From positions 482,215,376 to 482,279,375 of the forward strand of contig NC_064619.1 in the NCBI RefSeq assembly GCF_023898315.1: 64,000 bases of DNA, read 5' to 3'. The translations under genes were made by a program, and so were the position numbers. The notes beneath the pieces are model-generated. The model had not been told where the DNA came from and made no database searches. It worked only from the letters and a program-made list of their open reading frames with translations. Of the stretch, positions 1 through 11,240 are shown piece by piece. Source of the DNA: Schistocerca nitens. Lineage: Eukaryota > Arthropoda > Insecta > Orthoptera > Acrididae. Position 1 is the stretch's first letter; each line of letters opens with the position of its first letter.

Positions 1-375
1 GAGAATTCCTTCCCGTAACATTAAGCTGTATTCTTCTCAGTCACTGATATACGCAAATCAAGAGCATTCCTTGTTCCTCCAGATTTCTTGTAGAAGCTGA
101 ATGAAATCTAGAAAGCAAGTTCAAGTAGAAGGAAATATTTTTTCTATTATGTTTACCCTCTTTCCCGTGTTACTGGATTGTTTGCCACATGTTGGTCAAC
201 TTCATCCCTCCCACACAGTGTGTCGTTACATGATATGAGTGCTGCTGATTTTATCATCTGTTTACCACTTTTATTTACATATTTCATTTCTGCATTGTGG
301 ATAGTGCTCAAAATAGACACATCACACTTGTCTCTAAAGCTTGTCTGTCCATCTCACTGCTATAACTTTACCCCT
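1..375. other. no recognised feature
   Basis: AT-rich sequence. I see no coding region, RNA or repeat that I recognise. The reading frame open on the plus strand from 178 has no family resemblance and lies opposite the 3' flank of the piggyBac relic. Confidence 0.5.
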
Positions 376-1204
376 CTAAAAAGCAACAACATCGCCATTG
401 TTCAATTTCTTACTGCACAAGTTTGGTGACATATCTTGTCTAGAAGGTCGCACAGTGCCACATATGTCAGTTTTTAAAAGGAAATTTGCTAGTTGCGGTG
501 AGGTGTAGAAATTATCTTCTGTAAAGCAGTATCCTTTGTTAAGGGGTTTTATTAGGGTCAATATCGTATAAGATGACTGGGCAAATCTTTATATTCATGA
601 TCAAATTTCGTGCCCTTACCTGTATAAACAATTATAAACTATACGTATCCAGTCTTGGACTCACAAAATCTTGCTCACTTTAATGGTAGGTACTGAACTC
701 AGTCTAATCCCCTTTGTGTAACATAAGACTAATCTATGATGAAATCCCTCGCGGGGGTACAAAGAATTTTCAATTTATTATTTAGATGTTCTAAATTGGT
801 CAGATTTTGTTTAGCTTTTTCTGTGAATGGCTGGCAGGGTCATATCTTGAAATGTTTAAAGAACGAAGACATTTCATTAGTATCAAAAATCGCTTGTAGC
901 TAAGTAACTGGCGACATATTAGAGTTGCAAGTAGTGGATGTTTAGACCAATACAAATGGTAGCTTGGTTCCTTTCTAATACTTTGTAACAGTATTACGCT
1001 AAAGAAAATTCTCATTTCATCAATATTTGTGTCCTTCCAATCAACAATGTTATTTCGAGCATTTCTGTTAGCTTCAATGACTACAGTATTCACTAATGCG
1101 TCGTTAATTATTTTATCTACATATACCACCGCATTTGAAGAGTCGTTTTGTGTGAAATCTGAAGGCGTTGCACAAAAGAGAAGTCTGGGAGGTGTGGGAG
1201 GCAA
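376..1204 (-). pseudogene. piggyBac transposase relic (DDE_Tnp_1_7)
   Basis: Read on the minus strand, this is a decayed piggyBac-type cut-and-paste transposase. The N-terminal part (1204-800) carries the family block with IRMFFSVILLQSI-like residues followed by K-P-S-YHLYWSKHP. The middle (about 680-560) still reads VYTGKGTKFDHEYKDLP, interrupted by stops. The distal part (561-376) carries the signature EDNFYTSPQLANFLL and GTVRPSRQDM. These blocks are in the family's usual order. The gene is broken by stop codons and frame changes between the blocks, and the first part of the domain and the C-terminal cysteine-rich domain are not visible. I did not find TTAA target sites or terminal repeats, so element ends are unknown. 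Confidence 0.82.
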
Positions 1205-1434
1205 TTTTGCAGTCAGTCTATTTCACACCATTTACTGATGCTGGAAAACTAACATGATCCATCGTCGCTGCACTAACACTTCTATTGTGTGAACTGTCAC
1301 TTTTTCACCCACTAAATTCATATCAAACTCTTAATCACTCTCCACATCGAAAAAAATTAAGATAAACCAAGCAATATTTTAACATTTTCGCACAGCACGA
1401 GCAACTGGCCACTAGGATCTCGTCCATCCAACCA

Positions 1435-1648
1435 TCAAGCGAGTTGGCATACTGGTTAGCACACTGGACAGCGCTTCAAACCTGCGTCCGGCCATACTGG
1501 TTTAGGTTTCTGTGATTTCACTAGATTGTTTGGGTAAATGCCGCTATAGTTCCTGTGAAAGTACATGGCTGACTTCCTTCTCCGTCCTCCCCTAGTCTGA
1601 TGGTACCAATGACCTTGCTGTTTGGTACCTTCCCCCCAAATCAACCAT
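1435..1648 (+). repeat. tRNA-derived SINE, family A
   Basis: A tRNA-like head (box A-like GTTAGCACACTGGAC, box B-like region before CTGCGTCCGGCC) is followed by the family body with GTGATTTC, a GACTTCCTTC block and the 3' end CTTGCTGTTTGGTACC. The same body occurs at 23685-24110, 29925-30135 and, as a 3' fragment on the minus strand, at 52325-52419. This copy is diverged, with a deletion in the head. Confidence 0.8.
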
Positions 1649-1676
1649 CCTCTCCAATCCTGATTGCGGCTCGCCA

Positions 1677-1874
1677 GCCGGCTAGAGTGGTCGAGCGGTT
1701 CTACGCGCTTAAGTCTGGAACCGCGCGACGCTACAGTCGCAGGTTCGAATCCTACCTCGGGCATGGATGTGTGTGATGTTCTTAGGTTAGTTACGTTTAA
1801 GTAGTTCTAAGTTCTAGGGGACTGATGACCTCAGAAGTTAAATCCCATAATGCTCAGAGCCATTTGAACCATTT
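1677..1874 (+). repeat. tRNA-derived SINE, family B
   Basis: The head contains GTCGAGCGGTTCTA and box B GGTTCGAATCC. The body contains GTGTGTGATGTTCTTAGG, then GGGGACTGATGACCTCAG, and ends CAGAGCCATTTGAACCATTT. This is the commonest interspersed repeat in the window: other copies lie at 19215, 28910, 45750, 48076 (minus) and 54873. A 102-codon frame on the minus strand across this and the preceding SINE is a by-product of the repeat and not a gene. Confidence 0.9.
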
Positions 1875-2769
1875 GAGCTGCTGGCCAATAGAGCGCTTCA
1901 AGTAGCCATCGAACCAGCCAAACCAGTATTCTTGTGCTCTCTTGTGCCCCACTGTGGCTGAAAGGTGACAAGCCACTCTCTGACTTTAACTACCTCAGTC
2001 AAATCAATATTCATATTTTAGGTCACGAACCCCATCTTCCCCAATACTACATATGGTATGTGTGGCTTATAACTTTCTTACATGAGGTAACTGCGAAGAA
2101 AATGTTCTTATAACAGCATGTGTAGCCTATCAAGAACTTGTGCACAAGGGGCCATAGTGCAGGCGACAGAGAACACGGAGAAAGATGGATTGTGCGCCAT
2201 AAATTTTGCGTCCAGCAACCTGGCTATGCAAGCAGCGCTCTGTGAATTGTACCTGCAAAGGAACCTTGGCCATGGCACTCCACTCTTCCCACTCTGCATC
2301 GGAGCAGCAGGCCGCGGATCGTAAAATATTTTATCTGGGCCAGGTGACAGTCCATCACAAAGGCGGCCAGAAGGCGGAAAGCGGGTGGAGGAACCCATTT
2401 AAGAGAGACTACTGTAATCTGAACTTTTGTGCAAATGGTGGGACGGTGATAAAGCTATAAGCATTGTCATGCTATAAGTTGGGACTATACAATGAGAGTG
2501 GCTGGTGCACCTGTCTAGTGAAGGCAAGACTGTAACTCCCCTGACGCCAGGAAGTCGCCAGATTCTATTAGCGAGAAAAAAAAACATATATTTCACAGGC
2601 ACAGTTGTCTGGGAAGCTTAATAGCCTTCTTTCACAAATTGGAAATGGTCGGTCTGGAAAGATTAAAGATTAGATCTCTTCGTATATGAGGTACTGTATT
2701 CCTGTCTAGGTAGACGTTTTTCGCCGAAACATGGCTATGATTACTATGAGAACGACGCCTCGCTAGTAA
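1875..2769. other. no recognised feature
   Basis: Short open frames on both strands between 2100 and 2600 overlap one another and resemble nothing I know. The stretch 2200-2400 is less AT-rich than its surroundings. No repeat family recognised. Confidence 0.4.
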
Positions 2770-2823
2770 AAATTTATTTATTTATTTATATTTTATTTTA
2801 TTTTATTTATTTATTTATTTATT
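2770..2823. repeat. AT-rich simple repeat (TTTA)n
   Basis: About 54 bp made of TTTA and TTTTA units without interruption by G or C. Confidence 0.95.
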
Positions 2824-4401
2824 GAGACAAAAGAGACTCTGAGTCACTGATTGGCTCCACTCGCGATATGCGAAGCAGAGGCGTGCTCCCCCAGAGTGGG
2901 GATCCTGGTTCTGTGTATGAATTGCCTAACAGGCCAGCAGAAGATTCAAGAGGGGAGATTTAATGAGTAGAGGATAGTTCGATTGGCTCGTACAATCTGG
3001 AGGCGGTTTTTCTCTGCTAATTCAGCTCCTGTACGAGGCTTGGTGGAAAGTGATTGTGATTCTTTGCCTGCTTCGCCTTCTGGTCCTCCCCTGATGGAGT
3101 TCAGGTCTTTCCCTAGTGGGTACGACTTATGGTATGCAACTTGTGGTCGACCAAGAGCCAGTGGCAATTTCCAGCTGCACTGACAGAAGAACTGCATATC
3201 AATCTCGAACATACCGTGTGTCATGTGAGTGAACTTATTCGTCCTGAGTCGGCCGCCTGACGTTTGACAATTCCACCATTCGGTGCCGTGCCTGTGAGGA
3301 TCAAAGAATGATGTGTTTAGGTTTCGGTATCGTCATCATTGGATTACTGTTAACGAGGTGATTGGTTGGCCAGACCAGCGAACGGGTGCACCTCACACTG
3401 CAATCTTCCGGTATTTCAGGGCTCTGATAGGGCAGTTTCCCATGTTCTAATGATCAGAACGTGAGTTCGCGTAGTTTGCAAGTTCTCATGGACGCGTCAG
3501 AACGTTACAGCTGCCGCCGCGATCCGTCGCTCGCCCACAGTATGCAGTCTTCTGCTTCCGGCAGAATCAAGGTGGAAGGCTAAAGTATTGCTGCACCGGC
3601 ATAGGGTTGTTAAATGATGTTCACAGCTCCCTCTTCTCCGTAAACTGTAATTTGCGCTGTACCTGGTTGTAGTTGATGTTATCTGATTGGAATTTGATCT
3701 CACAGTGGATTCATGTAAACGAAGTTTGATTGCGTTGTAAAAGGAATTCGTTCAGGTAAGAGCTTGTATAGTTTCCACCCCACTGAATGCTCTACCAGTC
3801 AAGCATCATTCCTTAACTGACTTACGTTTGTCACTTTTTTTGTAAGATGTATCAGCTCGATTGCAGCTATAAAAGGATGAATAAAAACTTGTCACTATTT
3901 TTGTGAATTTCAGTACGTTACTGTTCTTCTTCATACTCCCCCAGCCATGCACTGTTTTTATTTTATTGTGGTGATACATGGATAAAACAGCAACTCAGAA
4001 TGCAATCGTACTAAATTACGTTATTTGATGATTAATTTGTGTTCCGAAAGTGACCACAGATTAAGGCAGCAAAAGTGCCAGGGGTAAATTCACTAATTTC
4101 ATACATACGAATTAAGGGTGTAGCTCACGATCTGAAGACTGTTGAGAAGATACTACTTTTCTAGAAGTAAGGACAATAACATTTAGCATCACTTGGACAT
4201 ATATTTATGATACAGCAAACGACCGCTTGCATGGCCACATTTGTAAATAACTAGATGCTGAGATTTTTCTGGGGTTTAAATTTCTAAACAGATTGCTGCA
4301 AGATAGATATATATATTCTCGGGATTTTAAGTTAGTGTAAAAATTAAAATCTCAAGTATTCTCGTGATTTTAAATTAAGCACAACTAGGTCTGTCAGGGC
4401 A
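2824..4401. other. no recognised feature
   Basis: No coding family or repeat recognised over about 1.6 kb. Short frames on both strands (for example 2946-3224 and 3497-3703) are not supported by any recognisable motif. Confidence 0.4.
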
Positions 4402-4403
4402 TA

Positions 4404-5642
4404 CAGAGTGATCCGAGGTGATGCTACACACTTTCAGGGATGCTAGATAATCGTAAATCTATCACTCTGAGGTAAGGGACACCTGCCCGGAAATGACGGA
4501 GTCGAAAGGCATAAGCGAAAATCTATCTAATTCCGCCTAAGCCTCATGCAGCGTTAAGGAACACCATTCCCGAACCCTGATCATGACGTACAAAAATCCC
4601 TTTAAATACTCTCCAGGGACATCAGTAATTTCTCCTGTTGACGGACTAGTAATGGTGCACGTAACCCGATGTCAGAGAGCCCGAAAATTCTAAGTCTATA
4701 GTACAGCAATAATCAATTCCATTTGACTGCAAAAGTTTCACGAACTGCTATATTTACACCCCGCCATCAATACAGGCATGGTATCGTTGCACGAAGATTT
4801 TTCGTACCCGATCTAATACACCCGGTGTCGTTTGAACAGTGTCGCAGGCATCGAGAACTCTGGTCACAAGATCCTCTTCGGTCTCGACAGGCGTCTCGCA
4901 CACAGGACTTTTTTACATGTCCCCACAGGAAGAAATCAAGCGGGGCGATATCAGGTGAAGTGCTGATCACGAAACAGACGCCCTCAGCCTATCCTCTCTT
5001 CAGCGACTGTCTGATCCTGATGTTCATAATCTCTCAGTCCAAAGTGAGATGAGGCCCCGTCGTGTTGGAATCACATCTGTTGATGAATAATAAGTGGGAT
5101 ATGTTCCAGTAATCTGGGTAGTATACGATATAAACTGGTGCATTTGAGTGGGGAGGGAGAATAAACGGACCTCGTATGTAATCACTGACTATGCCTGCCC
5201 GCACACTGACTAATAATCTGTGTTCGATGGCTCTCTACAACTGCAGAGTGAGGATTCCCATCGGCCCAAATATGACGACTGCTTTATTTAGCTTTCCGCC
5301 TCTGGTGAAACAGGATTCATCAATGAAACGTACATAGGCAGGAAAGTGGTTATTGACAGTAAGGCCCTATAGGAATCATTGCCTGAACACGACGTGAGAT
5401 CGATGTCAGCAGGAGTGGATGATAAGGGTACAGCACCATTTCCCGTTATACTTGCCTCAAAGTACTCAGCTGATTGCAGGCACCTCCTCAACACAAGCAA
5501 GCACTGTATCTTCTAAGCTGGGAGTCCATGAGTCAAATTGGTACATATACCCTTCTCCATCATCGCTGAAAGTTTATAACATCATCACGGAATCACTTTG
5601 TATAAGGGGCGTGAACAGTGTAGATGTTGTGTGATCACTGTG
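4404..5642 (-). mobile_element. Tc1/mariner-superfamily element, decayed
   Basis: A 1.24 kb element bounded by TA at 4402-4403 and 5643-5644. The ends are short imperfect inverted repeats: the left end starts CAGAGTGATCC and the right end finishes GATCACTGTG. The minus strand contains a decayed transposase (listed separately). The left end resembles a common insect element that begins ACAGGGTGATTCCG, recalled rather than searched. Confidence 0.72.
4767..5345 (-). pseudogene. Tc1/mariner-type transposase fragment
   Basis: Minus-strand remnant of a DDE transposase. From high to low coordinate it shows FIDESCFTRGG (first/second catalytic region), a FGPMGIL stretch, a decayed DSN-TGPHLTL block standing for the usual DGAPPH, and SPDIAPLDFFLWGHVKKS, which holds the last catalytic aspartate and the family's LDFFLWG motif. 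Blocks are in correct order but in different frames with stops, so no functional protein is possible. The N-terminal helix-turn-helix region is not recognisable. Confidence 0.75.
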
Positions 5643-5644
5643 TA

Positions 5645-6640
5645 GGACATGGAGATGTACTAACGTGAAAAAGCATTATCAGAACCTGACAGAGTTTGAG
5701 AGCCCCCATTGCTAGTCTCCATTTGGTCAGTTGGTCTAATCGTGCAGTATCCACATTTGTGAGGTATTTGGATACTACAGAAGCCCGATGTTGGACTGTT
5801 AGGGAATTTGAGGATAGGCATACTCGTAGTCAAGGTTCCAGTCGATCACGTTGGATCACCATTAGAGTGAATCTCCCTATTTTACACATAGTACATTGTA
5901 GACCTTTCACATCTGCGCCTGGCCTCCTGAAATAAGTATTACACTTCCTGCAATATTCTGTGTCACTTTCCACCATTGGTCAGCAGCGATACGACGGAGT
6001 TACCATCCAATGCGTAGGCTGCTGTTAACGACGCAACATAAACGGCTGCATTTGGAGTGGTGCCGTGACCTCGAAGCACGAACTGCCGAGGAATGAAGTT
6101 GAACTGCGTTCGTCGATGAATCGCGGTTCTGCTCTACTGCGGATGACCATCGTCGAGAAGTATGGCGGCGACTTGATAAGAGGTCCAGTTCTTCCATTGT
6201 TTTGGGAGTTACAGTGGCGTCACTTTTGATGTCATTGTGTGGGAGACATCAGGTATGACTTCACGTTACCAATGGTAGCGACTAAGGGAATTCTGACGAC
6301 AGAGTACGTCACAGACATCGTGCGTCCACCCACATGTGTGCTATTTTTCGACAGGATAATCCTCATTCATGCATCGCAAGTCTCTCAATGAACTTACTGC
6401 GTGATGTTGAGGTATTTCTGTGGCCAACAGGATCTCCATATTTGTCCTTGACAGAACAGGTGCCAGACTAGTTCGGACGTCAACTCCATACAGCTCCAGT
6501 ACCTGAGATATCACGGACCATTTACAACAGTTGTTTGCCAGCTTGCCTCAAGACAGTATACAGCGTATTTATGACACCCTTCCCAAGCGAATCACAGCAT
6601 CCATCCAGGCTAGACGAGATACAATGCTATCCTGACAAGA
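5645..6640 (+). pseudogene. Tc1-like transposase relic, plus strand
   Basis: Directly after the preceding element is a second, unrelated Tc1-like gene on the plus strand. It begins with a YQNLTEFER-like block at about 5675, followed by a helix-turn-helix-like stretch. Around 6030-6130 it reads LTTQHKRLHLEWC and then FVDESRF, the first catalytic block. Around 6390-6470 a block ending LLRDVEVFLWPTGSPYL corresponds to the region before the last catalytic residue. The tail near 6560-6600 resembles Y-TLPKRITASIQAR, the usual C-terminus. Many frameshifts and stops are present. Terminal inverted repeats were not found. Confidence 0.72.
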
Positions 6641-6993
6641 ACCTCATACTGCCAACTTCTTTGCAAATTTTACTCGCTTTATAATCACTCTTATAACATC
6701 AAATACCTCTCAATCCAGAAAGCTTCACCTCGTTTCCTTCGTTCTGGATGCTTCACTGTTTCATCAGGAGCAGTAATGAAAATTAAATGAAGGTGAGCAG
6801 ACGAATGGATAGTCGATGTAGCAAAAAACAACCAAGCTGGATTCGAAGACATAAAAGACCGTGAAGAGGATTTAATGGAAGGCGATTACTGCAACGGCTT
6901 ACGTAATTTATGACTGCGAATACAGTTCGATTACGGAATTTTGCATCATGCCTGCTGATGCAAAAATTACTTACGATTACTGAACTTAGCATA
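6641..6993. other. no recognised feature
   Basis: About 350 bp without a recognised gene or repeat. It may be the 5' flank of the RTE-like element that resumes after the Tc/mariner insertion at 8691, but I cannot show this. Confidence 0.3.
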
Positions 6994-6995
6994 TA

Positions 6996-7265
6996 CAGGG
7001 TGAGTCACTAACTATTGCCACCAAGAATAACTCCGAAAGTATGATAGAAGCTGAAACGTTTGTGGGACAAAAGTTGTATGGGACAACGGGGGCCATAATA
7101 TGACGTTGGTTTTATTGTTGCTAGGTGGAGTCGCGTTAGAGATATCAAGGTCAACTTTGTTTTTTTTTTAATGGGATGGTATAGTTCTGTACTTATTTTC
7201 TGAAAGCGGCTATCGAGACGAATCCAATGATATGTAACAGTAAAGTCTTTGAAGGTTAAGTCTGG
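6996..7265. repeat. left long terminal inverted repeat
   Basis: Pairs with 8395-8688. Identity is high but not complete; the main difference is the homopolymer length (T run at 7160-7169). The start is CAGGGTGAGTCACTAAC. Confidence 0.85.
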
Positions 7266-8110
7266 CGAACGAACCGCTCACGACACATCTCCTCCACGTC
7301 CAATCCAACGATTTGGGAATTGTCTCCGCAACTCATTTCTAGCCATCAGTGAAAAATGTGCCGGACACCCATTGTGTTGATACCACATTATGTTTCTTGT
7401 TCATAAAGGTATTCCTTCGTTTAACAGACCTAATGTTTCTTCCAGGAATGTGGTGTACTTCCTACCATTAAGATTTCCTTCGATGAAATAGGGGCCTATA
7501 ATTCTGTCCTCCAGAATCCCGCACCATACATTCACCGATCACGGTTTTTGGTGTGGAACTTGCCGCAGGCAACATCGATTTTCAGTTGCCCAATAATGCA
7601 TGTTATGCAAATTAATATTTCCATGGTTCGTCAGTAAATAAAATCAAATTAATAAATGTGGCATCCCTCTTAATCTGAAGTTGAGTCCATCGGCAGAATT
7701 CAGTGCGACGTATACAGTCCGTACCATTTAATTCTTGGTGGAGACAGGTGTGATAAGGATGATATTTATGGCGATGCGGAACACGAAACAACACTACTCT
7801 GGCTCATGTCAGATTCTCTTGCGATCTGACGCGAACTCACAAAAGGATCTCGAACCACGGTGGCAAGAGTACCAATTTCCGTTTCCTTGTTAGTAACTTT
7901 CCTTTTCCGGATATGTTTCCGATGCGTTAAAGATCCAGTTGTTCTCAATTTATCTTACACATACTTAAATGTACGACGTGTAGGGTGAGTACGGTTGAGG
8001 ATGTCTTCCAGCGTATAAGTCTCTAGCTCTCATTGAATTTCGTTGGCATTGTCCGTAATTAAGACACATATCAACTTGTTCTTCGAAGGAATACAACATT
8101 CACATTCGCT
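7240..8110 (-). pseudogene. Tc/mariner transposase, broken
   Basis: Minus-strand decayed transposase, N- to C-terminal from high to low coordinate. The N-terminal block (about 8110-8000) is MLYSFEEQVDMCLNYGQC, typical of the first DNA-binding helix. The middle contains LRTTGSLTHRKH, VVRDPFVSSRQIARES and HRHKYHPYHTCLHQELNG. The catalytic core follows with LILFTDEPWKY (first aspartate), NMHYWATEN, SVNVWCGILEDRIIGPYF, then MWYQHNGCPAHFS, in which the second catalytic aspartate has become asparagine, and the RSPDLT block near 7270. Several frame changes and stops make it non-functional. Confidence 0.82.
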
Positions 8111-8394
8111 TCATTCGACGAGACTAGTCTTACCGTTCCTATTGGTATTGTATTGCGAAACCGTCGAATGGTGTTTACATGTTACTGTCGAGTCAGATGT
8201 ATACGCCATAGTCGACGAATATTTACTATTTCCAAGATGTAGGAGACAGAATTGTCAGAGCATGTGCCTCGATAAGTGCCGAAGTGATAAGGAATACCAC
8301 TCAATCCACGATAAGAAGACTGCAGCACTGCACTGATGCCAATAGTCATCATTTCGAACACCTTCTGTAAATGGACGTTCATGCCACCTTTTTG

Positions 8395-8487
8395 ACCTTC
8401 GTCCACCTTCAAAAACCTTACTGTTACACATCATTGGATTCGTCTCGATAGCCTCATCAGAAAATAAGTACCAAACTGTAGCATTGC

Positions 8488-8531
<44 letters not shown>

Positions 8532-8688
8532 TGACCTTGATATCTCTGACGCGACCCCACTTAGCGACGAAGAACCAACGTCATATTATAGCCCCCATTG
8601 TCCCATGGAGCATTTGTCCCACAAACTTTTCAGCTACTATCATACTTTCGGAGTTATGCTAGATGGCAGTAGTTAGTGACGCACCCAG
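8395..8688. repeat. right long terminal inverted repeat with A39 run
   Basis: Reverse complement of the left arm. The end is GTGACGCACCCAG. The 39-nt A run lies at 8491-8529. Confidence 0.85.
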
Positions 8689-8699
8689 TATAAGGGAAG

Positions 8700-9747
8700 A
8701 TTTCCGCAAGATTACATCATGGTCAGGAAGAGATTCCGAAATCAGAAATTGGATTGTAAGGCATACCCAGGAGCAGATATAGACTTACATCACAATTTAG
8801 TAGTGACGAAGAGAAAGCTGAAATTTAAGAAAAATCAATACACAAAGAAAAAGATTACAGAAGTAGGCCTACTAAGGAATGAAGAAGTTTGCTTGTAGTT
8901 CTCTAAGCCTATACAGCCTGCGATAAGGAATAGCGCAGTAGAAAGTACAGTTGAAGAGAAATGGACATATTTAAAAAGGATACTCACAAAAGTTGGAAAG
9001 AACAACTTAGTTATAAATAAGGTAAATGAGAAGAAATCACGGGTACAGAAGAGATACTTCAATCGACCGATGAAAGAAGCAAGTACAAAAATGTTCAGGG
9101 AAATTCAGGAATTCAGAAATACAAGACCCTTAGGAATGAAATCAACAAAAATGGATGGAAGCTAAGGCGAAATGGCTCCACAAAAAATGTGAAGAAATCG
9201 AAAAATAAATTATTGTCGGAAGGCCTGACTCAGCATGCAGAGAAGTCAAAACAACCTCCAGTGAAATTAAAAGCAAGGGTGGTAACACTACGAGTGCAAC
9301 AGGAATTTCACTGTTAAAAGCAAAGCAGAGGGTGGATAGGCGGAAAGACTATCTTGACAGAATCTATGCAGTGGAGGACTTGTCTCATGTGATAGAAGAA
9401 GAAACAGGACTCGATGTAGAAGAGATAGAGGATCCAGTATTAGAGTCAGAATATTACAGAATAAGGAGGAAGGGATAGATAACAGCCTATCATAATTTCT
9501 AAAATCATTGCAGGAAGTGGCAACAAAACGACTGTTCAAGTTATAGTGTAGAACGTATGAGACTGGCGACGTACCATCTGACTTTCGGAAAAAATATGAT
9601 CCACACAATTCATAAGACTGTAAGAGCTAACAAATGTGAAAAATATCGACAGTCAGATTAACAGCTCGTGCACTCAAGATGGCGACAAGAGTAATATACA
9701 GAAGAATGAAAAATAAAATTGGTCGTTTGTTAGATGACGATCAGTTT
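8700..9747 (+). pseudogene. RTE-like ORF, endonuclease/linker part
   Basis: Decayed reading frames show SWSGRDSEIRNWI and YPGADIDLHHNLVVTKRK near 8720-8830. The latter corresponds to the conserved PGADI-SDHNLV end of the apurinic-type endonuclease in the family often annotated craniofacial development protein 2-like. A charged linker follows, with KWTYLKRILTKVGKNN. Near 9690-9747 the start of the RT domain appears (LLDDDQF). Multiple stops and frameshifts are present. The upstream part of the endonuclease is absent. Confidence 0.75.
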
Positions 9748-10014
9748 TGATATGTCTGCGTAAGCAGAAGAAACTAACGATCAAAGTCCAAAAACAATTT
9801 ATTGGACTGTTCAACTAACCAAAACAAATTCTCCAAGTATAACACCAACACAAAACAGTATCCGTCTTCGAATCACAACAACATACAAGAATAATATAGA
9901 AAACAACTGAAATAATTTCCTACTAGTCTCCGCCAGAGACTTCTATGATATACCAAGCCTAATCCAGAGATCAGCGAGAAGATCCAAACCGGGCTGCCGG
10001 GGCATCAGCTATCC
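9748..10014 (-). repeat. 3' LTR, truncated (267 bp)
   Basis: Matches 11241-11507 closely (for example CCATAACAAATT-type blocks and the shared GGCTGCCGGGGC). Similarity stops at GCTATCC near 10014, where gag/protease sequence joins directly. Confidence 0.85.
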
Positions 10015-11200
10015 TCTTCAGGAGGGGGACGCCATCAACCTGTACTGTCAGAGTGATTGCCGCCGCTGAAGGCGGAAAGACGGACTGCACAAAGGAAATC
10101 TGCGGCAGAGGGACGGAGTCGTCCTCCAAAGAGTCAGGAGCGTTGACGGACGTGTGGTCCACGAGCATTGGAGAGGACAACCGCCACACCTCCGCCTTGT
10201 GGCCCTGTTTTCCGCAGGCCAAACAGGTCACACGTCGAAACCGACACTCAGCTCGACGGTGCGAAATGAAACATTGCTGACAGGACGGCAACCCTTGCCA
10301 CTGTTGTGGCTGGGGCGGCAGACGCCGCCGTCGCGGCGGCTGGTCCGGTAGTGAAGCGGCCGCGTCCCCTGGATCCAGGAATGGGGGAGGGCCCTCTGGA
10401 CGGAGGGACCTGCGAGACCCCTGTGAGGCATACTGGCACTGCGATGGGTGTGTGACAAAGACCTGCGCAGGGGGAAACAACTCAGTGGACGAGTGAGCAG
10501 ACTGCTCATGAGCGCGGACAACATTTAAGCAAGTATCCAACGACGGATCCTTCAACTTGAAGAAGGTCGGTCCACAAGGAGTCATCCGGAGCATGTACGA
10601 GAAGCATGTCCCGAATGAGTGCCGAACCATATGACTGTTTACATGAGGGGTTACCACAAAAATACCGACAGTTCCAGGAGAGGCCTTTAAGGGTCGCAAT
10701 TCATTCCATGTAAGATTGGGAGGGGAGCTTCTGACAACAAAAAAACTTGTGACCAGAAACCACCACGTGGACCTGAGAATCAAAATATTCCTACAAACTC
10801 GAAGTCAACTGTTTACATGAGAGAGCGTGCGGCTCCGTGTCGGGCTGCAATTGCTGCAGCAGATATATTTCCGGACCGACATAGGCAAGAAAAAACGCGC
10901 GCCTCTGCACGTCGCCAACGACGTCATGCGCCAAAAAATGTTGTTCCAACCATGCTCCATAATTCCCCAAGGCTCCAAAGACTTGTCAAACTGAGGAAAA
11001 GCGGGAGGCGTGGCCTGCAGACCCACAAGTGGGGAAGCGGACAGAGCACTCGGTGGCTGAGACCAGTGGGAGACAGCGGACCGAGCCTGCAATAGATGAA
11101 TAATAAGTTCATTCGTCTGCTGCATACTCGATAAAAGCACGAGGACGTGTGCCGAGAGCTGATCGAGTCCTGGAATATCCTCTGCCATGGAGGAGAACAA
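10015..11200 (-). pseudogene. LTR retrotransposon gag with protease start
   Basis: Minus-strand Gag remnant in at least two frames. The N-terminal part (11200-10805) begins MFSSMAEDIPGLDQL and contains a proline-rich stretch leading to PAFPQFDKSLEPWG, the conserved entry to the Gag core. The second part (10783-10015) holds a proline/arginine-rich region and a CCHC zinc knuckle at about 10240-10190 (CLACGKQGHKAEVW) in which the last cysteine is tryptophan. It then reads ITLTVQVDGVPLL, the start of a retropepsin, cut before the DTGA catalytic motif by the deletion into the 3' LTR. The frame runs on a few codons into LTR sequence. Not functional. Confidence 0.8.
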
Positions 11201-11225
11201 GCAAAAAACGCGTGAAAACTACGAA

Positions 11226-11239
11226 CCAACTCATCGCCA
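11226..11239 (-). other. putative primer-binding site
   Basis: On the minus strand, one base after the 5' LTR end, the sequence reads TGGCGATGAGTTGG. The TGG start next to the LTR is what a tRNA 3'-CCA primer site requires. I cannot name the tRNA. Confidence 0.5.
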
Positions 11240-11240
11240 C

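Larger units (their letters stand above)
6996..8688 (-). mobile_element. Tc/mariner element with long inverted repeats
   Basis: A complete-looking 1.69 kb element flanked by TA (6994-6995 and 8689-8690). The inverted repeats are unusually long for this superfamily: the left arm, about 6996-7265, matches the reverse complement of about 8395-8688, with shared blocks such as TAACTCCGAAAGTATGATAG and CATCATTGGATTCGTCTCGA in either orientation. The right arm contains a 39-nt A run where the left arm has a 10-nt T run. The transposase is on the minus strand and its C-terminal end overlaps the left arm. Confidence 0.85.

Noticed and set aside
1456..1764. 102-residue minus-strand protein
   Set aside because: It lies across two SINEs; the frame is an accident of their sequence.
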